From an uncultured Propionimicrobium sp. (GTDB taxonomy: Bacteria; Actinomycetota; Actinomycetes; Propionibacteriales; Propionibacteriaceae): a DNA stretch of 53,696 nucleotides. The stretch covers positions 1 through 53,696 of the forward strand of contig CAMIGX010000011.1 of the NCBI GenBank assembly GCA_946221385.1, read 5' to 3'. The translations under genes and the position numbers were made by a program. A model generated the notes under the pieces. That model saw only the letters and a program-made list of their open reading frames with translations, searched no databases and had not been told where the DNA came from. Below, in pieces: positions 35,105-43,347 of this stretch. Positions within the stretch are counted from its first letter, which is position 1. The number at the start of each line of letters is the position of its first letter.

Positions 35105-35929
35105 TCAAAGCGCGCGACGAGCGGCCGGTTGATCTTCCTCACCAGGCAGTACAGCGCGGGCATGCCAGCGACCATCCTCGTGGGTGACGCGCAACGGCAG
35201 CCCATAGGCACGGCTCATGTTTTCGTCGGTGATGACTTTTTCGATTGGACCGCGCGCGATCACCTTGCCGTGATCTAGCAACAATGCGTGGGTCAGACCA
35301 GCGGGCATTTCTTCCAAGTGATGGGTGACCAGCACCATGGTCGGCGCATCGGGATCTTCACAAAGTCGCTTGAGGGTATCGACGAGGATTTCACGGCCTG
35401 CGAGATCCAAACCGGCTCCCGGTTCGTCGAGCAATAGCAGCTCAGGATCAGTCATCAAAGCCCTAGCGATCTCGGTGCGTTTACGCTCGCCTTCGGACAG
35501 GGTGCCAAAGGTCCGGTCCGCTAATTCGGCGATCCGCAGCTGCTGCATCAAGTTCAGTGCCCGCGCCTCGTCGATTTGGTCATATTGCTCCCGCCACCGT
35601 CCGACGACTCCGTAGGCAGACGAGATCACGACGTCTGAAACCTTCTCGCGGGGTGGAATGCGATGCGCGATCGACGCCGAAGAGACACCGATGCGGGGTC
35701 GCAGCTCGAAGATGTCGACAGCGCCTAAGTATTCGCCGAGCAGCGAAACTACACCACTGGTGGGATGGGACTGCGCCGCCAACAGTTGCAGCATGGTCGT
35801 CTTGCCGGCTCCATTCGGCCCGACGACGACCCAACGCTGACCCTCTTCAATGACCAGGTCAATATTGTCCAGCAGCACGCTCGTGCCCCGTCGCACGGTG
35901 ACGCCCGCTAACTCCGCAACTGTCGCCAT
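35105..35929 (-). CDS. ABC transporter ATP-binding protein without a nearby permease
   Basis: A 274-residue single ATPase domain. ATG 35929 was chosen because the product then starts MATVAELAGVTVRRG, directly at the first strand; the frame opens 24 codons earlier. Walker A is GPNGAGKTT at about residue 40, the signature is LSEGERKRTEIARAL, Walker B LLLLDEPGAGLDL, and the switch His is in VLVTHHLEEM. The form resembles the YlmA-type ATPases, whose partner and substrate are not known. No permease gene is adjacent. It lies 72 bases downstream of fabI on the same strand. Confidence 0.87.
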   Translation of the reverse strand: MATVAELAGVTVRRGTSVLLDNIDLVIEEGQRWVVVGPNGAGKTTMLQLLAAQSHPTSGVVSLLGEYLGAVDIFELRPRIGVSSASIAHRIPPREKVSDVVISSAYGVVGRWREQYDQIDEARALNLMQQLRIAELADRTFGTLSEGERKRTEIARALMTDPELLLLDEPGAGLDLAGREILVDTLKRLCEDPDAPTMVLVTHHLEEMPAGLTHALLLDHGKVIARGPIEKVITDENMSRAYGLPLRVTHEDGRWHARAVLPGEEDQPAARRAL

Positions 35930-36001
35930 GAATCCCAAATTACCCTGCCGGGCAGCAATTCGGCTGCCTGGCGGAGCGGAAAGTGGCGTTTCGAGCGGCA
36001 A

Positions 36002-36781
36002 TCAAGCTCCGGTCGAAGCCATGCCGCCGTCAACGTGGACGATCTCCCCGGTCGTAGCCGGGAAAAGCTCCGACATCAGTGCTGCGATCGCCTTGGCGAC
36101 CGGGGTGGCGTCGTTTTCGTCCCAACCCAAGGGTGCTCGCTTAGCCCACTCCTCATCGAATGCTTCCGCGCCCGGAATCGCGGTCTTTGCGATGGAGTTG
36201 ATCGGCCCGGCAGCGACGAGATTGACGCGGATCTGGTCACCGCCGAGGTAGCGCGCCAGATATCGATTCGTCGATTCCAAGGCAGCTTTCGCGATGCCCA
36301 TCCAGTCGTAGCTGGGCCAGCTGACTGACGCGTCAAAGGTCAATCCGACGATCGAAGAGCCAGCTACCAGAAGTTCGCGGACGGCCATCGTCAGCGATTT
36401 CAGCGAGTACGCCGACGTCTGCAGCGAGATCGCGACGTCGCGCCATTCGGTGTCGAGAAATGCGCCACCCAACGCTCGGCTAGGGTTCGCGAACGCGATG
36501 GAATGCAGCACGCCGTCTAGTTGATCAAAACCGGCCTCTCGCAGCTGCTGGGGCAGCCGGGCTAGGTGCTCGTCATCTGTGACATCCAGCTCGATGACTG
36601 GCGGGACGGGATCCAGCCGCGTCACCACTCGTTGGGTCAGCGACAATGCCCGTCCCAAATTCGAGACGATGACTTGTGCACCTTGCTGTTGAGCGAACTC
36701 GGCGAACGCATATGCGATCGATTCTTTGCTCGTGACACCCGTCACCAGGATCTTCTTGCCAGCCAATAGGTTCTCGACCAT
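36002..36781 (-). CDS. fabI: Enoyl-[acyl-carrier-protein] reductase, InhA/FabI type
   Basis: Reduces enoyl-ACP in the last step of fatty acid elongation (FASII), using NADH. The 259-residue product has the non-canonical SDR start KKILVTGVTSKESIAYAFA, the LDGVLHSIAFANPSRALGG segment, and the active site Y-x6-K in SYDWMGIAKAALES, followed by VNLVAAGPINSIAKTAIPG. The C-terminus has GEIVHVDGGMAS. The start ATG overlaps the fabG stop as TGATG, so both are made from one message. The fabG-fabI pair corresponds to mabA-inhA of mycobacteria. This class is the target of isoniazid-type and triclosan inhibitors. Confidence 0.95.
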   Translation of the reverse strand: MVENLLAGKKILVTGVTSKESIAYAFAEFAQQQGAQVIVSNLGRALSLTQRVVTRLDPVPPVIELDVTDDEHLARLPQQLREAGFDQLDGVLHSIAFANPSRALGGAFLDTEWRDVAISLQTSAYSLKSLTMAVRELLVAGSSIVGLTFDASVSWPSYDWMGIAKAALESTNRYLARYLGGDQIRVNLVAAGPINSIAKTAIPGAEAFDEEWAKRAPLGWDENDATPVAKAIAALMSELFPATTGEIVHVDGGMASTGA

Positions 36782-37503
36782 CACTGCCCCATTCCTAGCC
36801 CGCCGTCGACTGGGATGATCGCCCCGGACAAATAGCTGGCCCGATCTGATACTAGAAATTCGATTGCGGCTACGACCTCGTCAACCTGACCGACGCGGCC
36901 CACGGGGATTTCGCCGACGCGCTCTTGCAAGACTTCAGCTGGCAGCGCAGCGGTCATAGCGGTGTCGATGAAGCCAGGATGCACGGTGTTGACGGTGATC
37001 CCCCGACCGGCGACTTCACGAGCCAACGATCGGCTCAGCCCAACCAGGCCAGCTTTAGCCGCCGCATAATTCACTTGACCTGCCGAACCATGCAGCGCCG
37101 CGACCGAGCTGACCAAGACGATGCGTCCAAAACGCGCAGCGAGCATGCCGCGCAAGACTCGACGGGAGACGTTGAAAGCTCCGGTCAGGTTGACGTCAAT
37201 GATGCGCTGCCAGCTCTCGTCACTCATCCGCAACGCTAGTTCGTCAGCATTCTGGCCGGCATTAGCCACCAAAATCTGCACCGCGCCCAGCTGATCTTCG
37301 ATTTCGCTGACGGCTGCGTCAACAGCTTTCGGATCGGCGACGTCACATGCTAAAGCCAACACCCCATCGGGGGCTCGGCCCGACCTCGAAAGGCCCACGA
37401 CCTGATGGCCCGCGGCCAACAGCGCGGACGCGGTCGCCGCGCCGATACCCCGGCTGGCGCCGGTAACCAGCGCCACTCGGGAAGCCTGCGCACAGTGCGT
37501 CAT
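36781..37503 (-). CDS. fabG: 3-oxoacyl-[acyl-carrier-protein] reductase
   Basis: An SDR enzyme that reduces beta-ketoacyl-ACP with NADPH in FASII. The 240-residue product shows RVALVTGASRGIGAATASAL (TGxxxGxG), LVANAGQNAD (NAG), the Ser of VLVSSVAALHGS, and YAAAKAGLVGLSRS (YxxxK), followed by NTVHPGFIDTAM and SGAIIPVDGGLGMGQ. ATG 37503 is the start. It is the first gene of the fabG-fabI pair, and it is divergent from the histidine phosphatase gene with 49 bases between starts. Confidence 0.95.
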   Translation of the reverse strand: MTHCAQASRVALVTGASRGIGAATASALLAAGHQVVGLSRSGRAPDGVLALACDVADPKAVDAAVSEIEDQLGAVQILVANAGQNADELALRMSDESWQRIIDVNLTGAFNVSRRVLRGMLAARFGRIVLVSSVAALHGSAGQVNYAAAKAGLVGLSRSLAREVAGRGITVNTVHPGFIDTAMTAALPAEVLQERVGEIPVGRVGQVDEVVAAIEFLVSDRASYLSGAIIPVDGGLGMGQ

Positions 37504-37552
37504 GGCTCAAAACTAGCGCCCAACAAGCTCGAATGCGCATAAGCTGCCAAGC

Positions 37553-38137
37553 ATGACTGAGCTATATCTGGTCCGCCACGGCGAAACTGAATGGAGTCGT
37601 TCTGGCCAACATACCGGCACCACCGACCTGGAGTTGACTGAACTTGGTCGACACCAAGCCAGCCGCTTGAAGGCCCCGCTGGCGAGCATTCATTTCGATG
37701 CGGTCTACAGCTCACCGCGCAAACGAGCCCGCGAGACCGCGAAGTTGGCGGGCTTTGCAGACGTCGAAATTCGTGACGAGCTGGCCGAGTGGAATTACGG
37801 CGAACTCGAGGGGCTCACCAAAGACGAGATCCAACAGCGCTTTCCCGAGTGGCGGATTTGGTCAGGTCCGGTGCCGGGCGGTGAATCTGGCGAAGAAGTG
37901 CTCGCCAGGCTCGGCGGATTCGTCGACGAGATTCGCGCCAGCGAACATGAGCGAGTGCTCGCCTTCGCGCACGGTCATTCGTTGCGGGTCTTGACCTTGG
38001 CATGGCTCGGTTTGCCGATCGAATCGGGCGACCTGTTCGAATTAAGCACGGCGACCATGTCGGTGCTAAGCGATGACGAGACCGGCCCAAAAATCATTCA
38101 TTGGAACTGCCCGACTGACGACCGAATCGCCGACTGA
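37553..38137 (+). CDS. Histidine phosphatase family protein (phosphoglycerate mutase-like)
   Basis: A 194-residue branch-1 histidine phosphatase. The catalytic motif LVRHGETEW is at residues 6-14, followed by GTTDLELTELGRHQA, the YSSPRKRARETA arginine region, the acid WNYGELEGLT and the second catalytic His in FAHGHSLRVL. The substrate is not determined; the family includes phosphoglycerate mutases, acid phosphatases and sugar phosphatases. It is divergent from fabG. The stop at 38137 is 26 bases from the stop of the convergent ABC-F gene. Confidence 0.9.
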   Translation: MTELYLVRHGETEWSRSGQHTGTTDLELTELGRHQASRLKAPLASIHFDAVYSSPRKRARETAKLAGFADVEIRDELAEWNYGELEGLTKDEIQQRFPEWRIWSGPVPGGESGEEVLARLGGFVDEIRASEHERVLAFAHGHSLRVLTLAWLGLPIESGDLFELSTATMSVLSDDETGPKIIHWNCPTDDRIAD

Positions 38138-38163
38138 CAGGCTCCCGCGACCGACCAACTGAC

Positions 38164-39762
38164 TCACGACAGCGAAACGAGATCTGCGTAGTCGGCGCTC
38201 CACAGGTCTTCGACGCCGTCAGGCAAGATGATGACGCGCTCAGGTTCGAGCGCCTCGACCGCACCCTCATCGTGGGTGACCAGCACGATCGCACCGCGAT
38301 AGCTGCGGATCGCTTTCAAGACTTCTTCACGGCTCGCTGGGTCGAGGTTGTTAGTCGGTTCGTCGAGCAGCAAGACGTTCGCCGCGCTGACGACCAGACA
38401 GGCCAATGCCAGCCGAGTCTTTTCACCGCCAGACAAGACTCGGGCCGGCTTGTGATCGTCGTCGCCTGTGAACAGGAAGCTACCCAAGACTTTTCGAGCC
38501 TCGGTCTCGTTAAGCTGCGGCGCTGCCCGCACCATATTTTCTAAGACCGTCTCGTCCGGATTTAGCGTGTCATGCTCCTGCGCGAAATAGCCCAGTTTCA
38601 GGCCATGGCCGGGGATGACCTCACCCAGATCGGGTTCTTCGTTGCCGTTCAGCAGCCGAAGCAGGGTCGTCTTGCCGGCGCCATTCAACCCCAGGACGAC
38701 GACCCGCGAGCCCCGGTCGATAGCCAGATCGACGCCGGTAAAGACCTCCAGCGAGCCATAGATCTTGGTCAAATCCTTGGCCATGAGCGGCGTCTTGCCG
38801 CATGGAGCGGGGTCAGGGAAAGCGATCTTCGCGACCTTGTCGCTAGCCCGCTCCCCCTCGACGCTGGCCAGCAGTGCTTCTGCGCGCCGGGCCATATTCT
38901 GAGCGGCAGTCGCCTTGGTCGCCTTGGCGCCGAGCTTGTCAGCTTGAGCTTGCAGCTGGGCGGCTTTGCGTTCGGCGTTCTGACGTTCACGACGACGACG
39001 CTTCTCGTCAGTTTCGCGTTGAGTCAGATAGTTCTTCCAGCTCATCGCGTACTGGTCGAGCACCGCACGATTCGCGTCGAGATGGAAGACCTTGGTGACG
39101 GTATCAGCCAACAAACTCGTGTCGTGGCTGATCATCATCACCCCGCCGGGATAGGTGCGCAGGAATTCTCGCAACCATCCGATCGAGTCGGCGTCCAAAT
39201 GGTTGGTGGGTTCGTCCAGCAGCAACTGATCGGAACCAGAAAACAAGATCCGCGCCAATTCGACGCGACGACGTTGGCCGCCAGAAAGCTCATGCAGTGG
39301 TTGGTTCAAGACACGGTCGGGCAGGCCAAGGTTGGCGGTGATCCTGGCTGCTTCCGATTCGGCACCGTAACCGCCCGCAGCAGTGAATTCCGCGTCCGCA
39401 CGGGCATAGGATTCCATCGCTTTTTCGCGCGCCGCACCCGTCGCATTCGACATCTCGTCTTCATAGCGACGCAACCGAGCGCGGATTTGATCCAAGCCCC
39501 GCGCACCCAGAATTCGATCGCGCGCTGTGGTGCTGAGATCAGATTCCCGCGGATCTTGCGGCAGATAGCCAGTCTTACCGCTTCGACTGACCTGACCGCC
39601 AGCCGGCAAAGACTCGCCAGCCAAGATGCGCATCGTCGTCGTCTTGCCGGCACCATTTCGTCCGACGAGCCCGATCTTGTCTCCCGAGTTGACGCGGAAG
39701 GTCGTCGGCTCCAACAACAATCGTGCGCCGACGCGCACCTCAAGATCCGTGGCTTGCAACAT
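38164..39762 (-). CDS. ABC-F family ATPase (translation-associated)
   Basis: A soluble protein with two ATPase domains and no membrane segments, 532 residues. Domain 1 has GRNGAGKTT at about residue 34, LSGGQRRRVELARIL and LLLDEPTNHLD. The interdomain linker is the expected charged helical stretch (TDEKRRRRERQNAERKA, about residues 240-300). Domain 2 has GLNGAGKTT, LSGGEKTRLALA and LLLDEPTNNLD. ABC-F proteins bind the ribosomal E site; some give antibiotic resistance, others are housekeeping. In M. tuberculosis Rv1473 is in a comparable place near suf and fabG1-inhA, so a housekeeping role is likelier. It lies 305 bases downstream of sufT. Confidence 0.93.
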   Translation of the reverse strand: MLQATDLEVRVGARLLLEPTTFRVNSGDKIGLVGRNGAGKTTTMRILAGESLPAGGQVSRSGKTGYLPQDPRESDLSTTARDRILGARGLDQIRARLRRYEDEMSNATGAAREKAMESYARADAEFTAAGGYGAESEAARITANLGLPDRVLNQPLHELSGGQRRRVELARILFSGSDQLLLDEPTNHLDADSIGWLREFLRTYPGGVMMISHDTSLLADTVTKVFHLDANRAVLDQYAMSWKNYLTQRETDEKRRRRERQNAERKAAQLQAQADKLGAKATKATAAQNMARRAEALLASVEGERASDKVAKIAFPDPAPCGKTPLMAKDLTKIYGSLEVFTGVDLAIDRGSRVVVLGLNGAGKTTLLRLLNGNEEPDLGEVIPGHGLKLGYFAQEHDTLNPDETVLENMVRAAPQLNETEARKVLGSFLFTGDDDHKPARVLSGGEKTRLALACLVVSAANVLLLDEPTNNLDPASREEVLKAIRSYRGAIVLVTHDEGAVEALEPERVIILPDGVEDLWSADYADLVSLS

Positions 39763-39800
39763 GACGCCTCAATTATTCACCCCATCACAAGACGCTGACC

Positions 39801-39833
39801 AACAGTCGATCCCGATCATCGGGATCGACTGTT
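39801..39833. terminator. 15-bp perfect inverted repeat downstream of the SUF operon
   Basis: AACAGTCGATCCCGA (39801-39815) and TCGGGATCGACTGTT (39819-39833) are exact complements around a TCA centre. It lies 235 bases past the sufT stop and 39 bases before the ABC-F start. Rightwards it is followed by TTCTTC, leftwards by GGTCAGC, so it is not a classical leftward terminator. It could be a terminator, an attenuator for the ABC-F gene, or an operator. Confidence 0.55.
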
Positions 39834-39940
39834 TCTTCACTGCCGGCCGGCTGGGCACCCGATTGCCTTGCTTACGTCTGTGTGGTCGCCTTAGCGTCCG
39901 TCGCGACGGCGGGGGCCTTCCCGCCCACTGACTTCGAAAG

Positions 39941-39972
39941 TCGCGTCCTTCGGCATCTTCGATGCCGCGCGA
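39941..39972. promoter_or_regulatory. Hairpin in the putative ABC-F leader
   Basis: CGGCATC (39951-39957) pairs with GATGCCG (39961-39967) around TTC, and TCGCG (39941-39945) pairs with CGCGA (39968-39972) beyond a 5-base bulge, 12 base pairs in all. The function is unknown. Terminator of sufT or leader element are both possible. Confidence 0.4.
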
Positions 39973-40067
39973 CATTTCTCGTCAGACGCCCGACCTACCC
40001 GTGAAGACCCCCGCCGCTCGCGCCTTTAGCGTCAAGGCCTGGCGATCATCACCGGGACAGCGAGGGC

Positions 40068-40502
40068 TCAAATCATGAAGCCGATCGAGCGCAACTGCTC
40101 ACGACCGTCTTCGGTGATCATCTCCATCGTCCACGGCGGCAACCAGACCCAGTTGATGGTGACGCCGCTGGCGATCTGCGACAGCGCGTGCTTGGCCGCG
40201 AATTCGATCTCGTCGGTCAACGGGCAGGCAGGGCTGGTCAGCGTCATGTCGAGGGTGATGTGCATGTCGTCGTCGATGTCGATGCCGTAGAGCAGGCCGA
40301 GATCGACGACGTTGACCATCAGCTCGGGGTCGACGACTTCCTTCATCGCTTCGCGGATGACGGCCTCCCGCTCGGCGATGGTCGCATTCGCCCAAGTATG
40401 CGGCACCTCGCCGGGCAGCTCGTCCTTGACGAGATCGGATGGCCGCGGTTCGGGCTGGGCGGCGTCGGCGGCCTTGATCTGATCTTCGACGTTCTCGCTC
40501 AT
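40068..40502 (-). CDS. sufT: SufT-type (MIP18/DUF59) iron-sulfur assembly factor
   Basis: A 144-residue DUF59 protein, the last gene of the SUF operon. SufT is implicated in maturation of Fe-S proteins. The N-terminal about 45 residues are hydrophilic. The DUF59 core reads VIREAMKEVVDPELMVNVVD, LGLLYGIDID, and TLTSPACPLTDEI with the conserved Cys, ending with NWVWLPPWTMEMITEDGREQ. The ATG overlaps the sufU stop by ATGA. The gene corresponds to Rv1466 in M. tuberculosis. Confidence 0.93.
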   Translation of the reverse strand: MSENVEDQIKAADAAQPEPRPSDLVKDELPGEVPHTWANATIAEREAVIREAMKEVVDPELMVNVVDLGLLYGIDIDDDMHITLDMTLTSPACPLTDEIEFAAKHALSQIASGVTINWVWLPPWTMEMITEDGREQLRSIGFMI

Positions 40503-40960
40503 GCTTGCTCCTCAATCTCAGGGGTGCTGGCTAGCGATCGGGCGACTGCGTCACGCAGCGCCGACCAGCCGAGCATCGCGCACTTGACGCGCGCCGGGAA
40601 TTGCGCGACACCGACGAAAGCGACCGCGTCCTCCAGGCGCTCTTCGTCGCCTGCCACATTGCCTTGGCCCTCCATGACCTCGCGGAATTCGTCAAACAGC
40701 GCCATCGCGTCGCCGACTTCCCGGCCGATGACCAGATCGGTCATGATCGAGGTGGACGCCTGCGAGATCGAACAACCTTCAGCCTCATAGGAGACGTCCG
40801 AAATCACATTGCCATTTAGGTTCACTCGCAGGTCGATCTCGTCACCGCACGAAGGGTTGACGTGATGCACCTGCGCGTCGAATGGATCGCGCAGACCAGC
40901 GTGATGCTTTTCTTTGTAGTGATCAAGAATGATGTCTTGATACATCTGTTCGACGCTCAT
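40499..40960 (-). CDS. sufU: SufU, zinc-dependent sulfur acceptor
   Basis: SufU accepts persulfide sulfur from SufS and passes it to the SufBCD scaffold. The 153-residue protein has the three conserved Cys sites: HHVNPSCGDEI at about residue 37, YEAEGCSISQAS at about 62 and ARVKCAMLGW at about 127. The insertion between the second and third Cys that separates SufU from IscU is present (MEGQGNVAGDEERLEDA). It overlaps sufS upstream and sufT downstream by four bases each, so sufS-sufU-sufT are tightly coupled. Confidence 0.95.
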   Translation of the reverse strand: MSVEQMYQDIILDHYKEKHHAGLRDPFDAQVHHVNPSCGDEIDLRVNLNGNVISDVSYEAEGCSISQASTSIMTDLVIGREVGDAMALFDEFREVMEGQGNVAGDEERLEDAVAFVGVAQFPARVKCAMLGWSALRDAVARSLASTPEIEEQA

Positions 40961-42201
40961 CTTGCCATCCTGCGGTTGAAGAAATTAGCGGTCCATTCCA
41001 GGCTAGCCAGGAAATGATCGACCTCAGCTTCGGTGGTGTATAGATAACCCGACGCCCGCGACGATGACTGGATGCCTAGCCGACGATGCAGGGGTGCTGC
41101 GCAGTGATGACCGCCGCGGACGGCGACCCCTTCGCTATCGAGCAGCTGCATGACGTCATGCGGGTGCACGCCTTCGACGGTGAACGCCACTGCCCCGCCC
41201 CGACCTTCGGTCGTATCCGGACCCATGACGCGGACATCTGGCAGATTCGCCAAACCGCTCAGAATCCGACCGGTGATGAATTCTTCGTGCGCGGCGATCT
41301 GATCCATGCCGATTGATTCGAGATAGTCGATCGCAGCCGCGAGCCCGACGGCTTGGGCGATTGGCGGCGTGCCGGCCTCGAAACGATGCGGCGGCGGGGC
41401 GAAGGTGGAGCCTTCCATGCGGACGACCTCGATCATTTCGCCACCACCCAGGAAAGGCGGCAATTCTGCGAGCAGATCGTACTTGCCCCACAGCACGCCG
41501 ATGCCAGTCGGGCCACACATCTTGTGACCAGTGAAGACCAGGAAATCCACGCCGAGCTCAGCGACATTCGTCGGCCGCTGCGGCACCGCCTGGGAAGCGT
41601 CAGTGATCATCAGCGCGCCGACCGCATGTGCCTGCGCGGCGATCTGGGCGATCGGATTGACCGTGCCTAAGACATTGCTGATCCAGGTCAACGAGACGAT
41701 CTTGGTGCGCTCGTTGATCAAACCCTCTGCCTCGGCTTTGGCGAGATCTAGCCGGCCCTCTTCGGTGATATCGAACCAGCGCAGGGTCGCGCCAGTGCGT
41801 TGGCAGATCAGCTGCCAGGACACGATATTCGAGTGGTGCTCCATCACCGAGACGACGATTTCGTCGCCCGGCGTTAGACCCGCGCCGAGCACATTGGCCA
41901 ACAGGTTCAGGGCCTCGGAGGCGTTCTTGGTGAAGACAATCTCTTCGGGTCGAGCAGCTCCGATGAAGTTCGCGACCTTTGCCCGCGCCCCCTCGAAAGC
42001 CGCCGTCGCTTCGCCACCCAGCATGTGCATCGCGCGAGCGACATTGGCATTGTGCTGCAGATAGTGCTCGGCGATCACGTCGACGACCTGCCGCGGCTTT
42101 TGCGAGGTATTCGCCGAATCAAGATAGACGAGCGGTTTCGAGCCGACCGTCCGTTCGAAAATTGGAAAGTCGGCTCGAATGCTGGCTACGTCAAAGTTCA
42201 T
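40957..42201 (-). CDS. sufS: Cysteine desulfurase SufS
   Basis: A PLP enzyme that takes sulfur from cysteine for Fe-S cluster building. The 414-residue product is a group II (SufS/CsdA) desulfurase. Marks are FPIFERTVGSKPLVYLDSAN, NVARAMHMLGGEAT, VVSVMEHHSNIVSWQ, ITDASQAVPQ, the PLP lysine in FTGHKMCGPTGIGVLWG and the active Cys in VRGGHHCAAPLHRRLG. sufC is 8 bases upstream and sufU overlaps the stop. SufU is its expected sulfur acceptor here, since no sufE gene is seen. Confidence 0.96.
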   Translation of the reverse strand: MNFDVASIRADFPIFERTVGSKPLVYLDSANTSQKPRQVVDVIAEHYLQHNANVARAMHMLGGEATAAFEGARAKVANFIGAARPEEIVFTKNASEALNLLANVLGAGLTPGDEIVVSVMEHHSNIVSWQLICQRTGATLRWFDITEEGRLDLAKAEAEGLINERTKIVSLTWISNVLGTVNPIAQIAAQAHAVGALMITDASQAVPQRPTNVAELGVDFLVFTGHKMCGPTGIGVLWGKYDLLAELPPFLGGGEMIEVVRMEGSTFAPPPHRFEAGTPPIAQAVGLAAAIDYLESIGMDQIAAHEEFITGRILSGLANLPDVRVMGPDTTEGRGGAVAFTVEGVHPHDVMQLLDSEGVAVRGGHHCAAPLHRRLGIQSSSRASGYLYTTEAEVDHFLASLEWTANFFNRRMAR

Positions 42202-42209
42202 TTGCTAGC

Positions 42210-42971
42210 TCAGCCGCGCGCGGCCTTGATGTACTTGTCGTAGCCCTCGACCTCGAGCTCGTCGGCCAAGTCCTTGCCGCCGGAGGTGGCGACCTGACCG
42301 TCGACGAAGACGTGCACGTGGGTCGGGTGCATGTACTGCAGAATCCGCGTGTAGTGGGTGATCAGCAGCACGCCACGATCGCCCTGCTCGGCGAAGCGGT
42401 TGACGCCCTCGGCGACGATCCGGATGGCGTCAATGTCCAAGCCGGAGTCGATCTCGTCGAGGATCGCGACCTTCGGGTCGAGCAGATCCATCTGGACGAT
42501 CTCACCGCGCTTCTTCTCACCACCAGAGAAGCCTTCGTTGATCGAGCGGGTCGCGAAATCAGGATCGAGCTCCATGCGCTGCAGGGCGTCCTTGACCTCG
42601 CCGGGCCAGGTGCGAACCTTCGGCGCCTCGCCAGCCAACGCAGCCTTGGCGGTGCGCAGGAAATTCGTCATCGGGACACCCGGCACCTCGATCGGGTACT
42701 GCATGGCCAAGAAGAGCCCCTGCTTGGCGCGCTCGTCGACGCTGAGCTCGGTCAGCTCGACGCCGTCCAGGGTCGCCGAACCAGAGGTGATGACGTACTT
42801 CGGGTGGCCAGCCAGCGCATAGGCCAGCGTCGACTTACCCGAGCCGTTCGGGCCCATCACGGCATGCACTTCGCCGGTCTTGATCTCAAGGTTGACGCCA
42901 TTGAGGATCTGCTTGGGGCCGTGTTCGGTTTCGACATCGACGAACAGGTCTTTGATGACGAGATCAGCCAT
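42210..42971 (-). CDS. sufC: SufC, ATPase of the SufBCD scaffold
   Basis: A cytosolic ABC-type ATPase that drives conformational change of SufB-SufD during cluster assembly. From ATG 42971 it is 253 residues; the frame is open for another 111 codons, but these are antisense-like and overlap the Rieske gene. Walker A is GPNGSGKST, the signature FSGGEKKRGEIVQM, Walker B VAILDEIDSGLDIDA and the switch His is in LLITHYTRIL. An AGGAG is about 11 bases before the start. There is a 31-base gap to the Rieske protein gene upstream. Confidence 0.96.
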   Translation of the reverse strand: MADLVIKDLFVDVETEHGPKQILNGVNLEIKTGEVHAVMGPNGSGKSTLAYALAGHPKYVITSGSATLDGVELTELSVDERAKQGLFLAMQYPIEVPGVPMTNFLRTAKAALAGEAPKVRTWPGEVKDALQRMELDPDFATRSINEGFSGGEKKRGEIVQMDLLDPKVAILDEIDSGLDIDAIRIVAEGVNRFAEQGDRGVLLITHYTRILQYMHPTHVHVFVDGQVATSGGKDLADELEVEGYDKYIKAARG

Positions 42972-43002
42972 TTTTCGTGGTTCTCCTGTTTTCTTTATTT
43001 GC

Positions 43003-43347
43003 TCAAGCGTTAGTGGGTTCGTCGACGTCGACCCAAACCTGGCCGTCGTCGATCTTGCAGGGGTAAGTAGCGATGGGCTGGGTAGCGGGCAGGGTCTTGG
43101 CCGCGCCAGTGCGCAAGTCGAAAGCCGACCCATGCAGCCAGCACTCGATGACGCACTTCCGGGCGTCGACATCGCCCTCCGAAAGACGGACCTTGCCGTG
43201 GCTGCATTCGTCGTGGACGGCGAACAGCTCATTGTCGATCTGGACGATCGCGACGGGCACCTCATCGCCACCGGCTGATTCGACCTCGACCGCCAGCGCG
43301 GCATCGTCGGTCAGTTCGTCGACGGGAGCTACAGCCTGGAATGTCAT
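43003..43347 (-). CDS. Rieske-type [2Fe-2S] protein in the SUF operon
   Basis: A 114-residue small Rieske ferredoxin, similar to the ferredoxin subunits of non-haem dioxygenases. The cluster ligands are the Cys-x-His of DECSHGKVRL and the Cys-x2-His of IECWLHGSAFDL, followed by PCKIDDGQVWVDVDE. It is the fifth gene of the operon and overlaps sufD by ATGA (43344-43347). A Rieske protein in this position is known from other actinobacteria; it may supply electrons for cluster assembly, but this is not shown here. Confidence 0.92.
   Translation of the reverse strand: MTFQAVAPVDELTDDAALAVEVESAGGDEVPVAIVQIDNELFAVHDECSHGKVRLSEGDVDARKCVIECWLHGSAFDLRTGAAKTLPATQPIATYPCKIDDGQVWVDVDEPTNA

Larger units (their letters stand above)
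39763..40067. other. Hairpin-rich intergenic stretch between sufT and the ABC-F gene
   Basis: No credible coding frame occupies this 305-base gap. It holds a 15-bp perfect inverted repeat (39801-39833), a GGCGGG/CCCGCC hairpin near 39908-39925, a small GACTT/AAGTC stem near 39930-39942 and a longer hairpin at 39941-39972. It is downstream of the SUF operon and upstream of the ABC-F start, so it may contain a terminator plus a structured ABC-F leader, or a small RNA. Confidence 0.5.

Noticed and set aside
38572..39798. 408-codon rightward open frame across the ABC-F gene
   Set aside because: It is entirely antisense to a clear two-domain ABC-F ATPase and has no recognisable domain or ribosome binding site.
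41979..43013. 344-codon rightward open frame over sufS/sufC
   Set aside because: It is antisense to the SUF genes, which have full motifs.
42972..43304. 111-codon upstream extension of sufC
   Set aside because: It overlaps the Rieske gene in another frame and does not resemble SufC; the standard start is at 42971.
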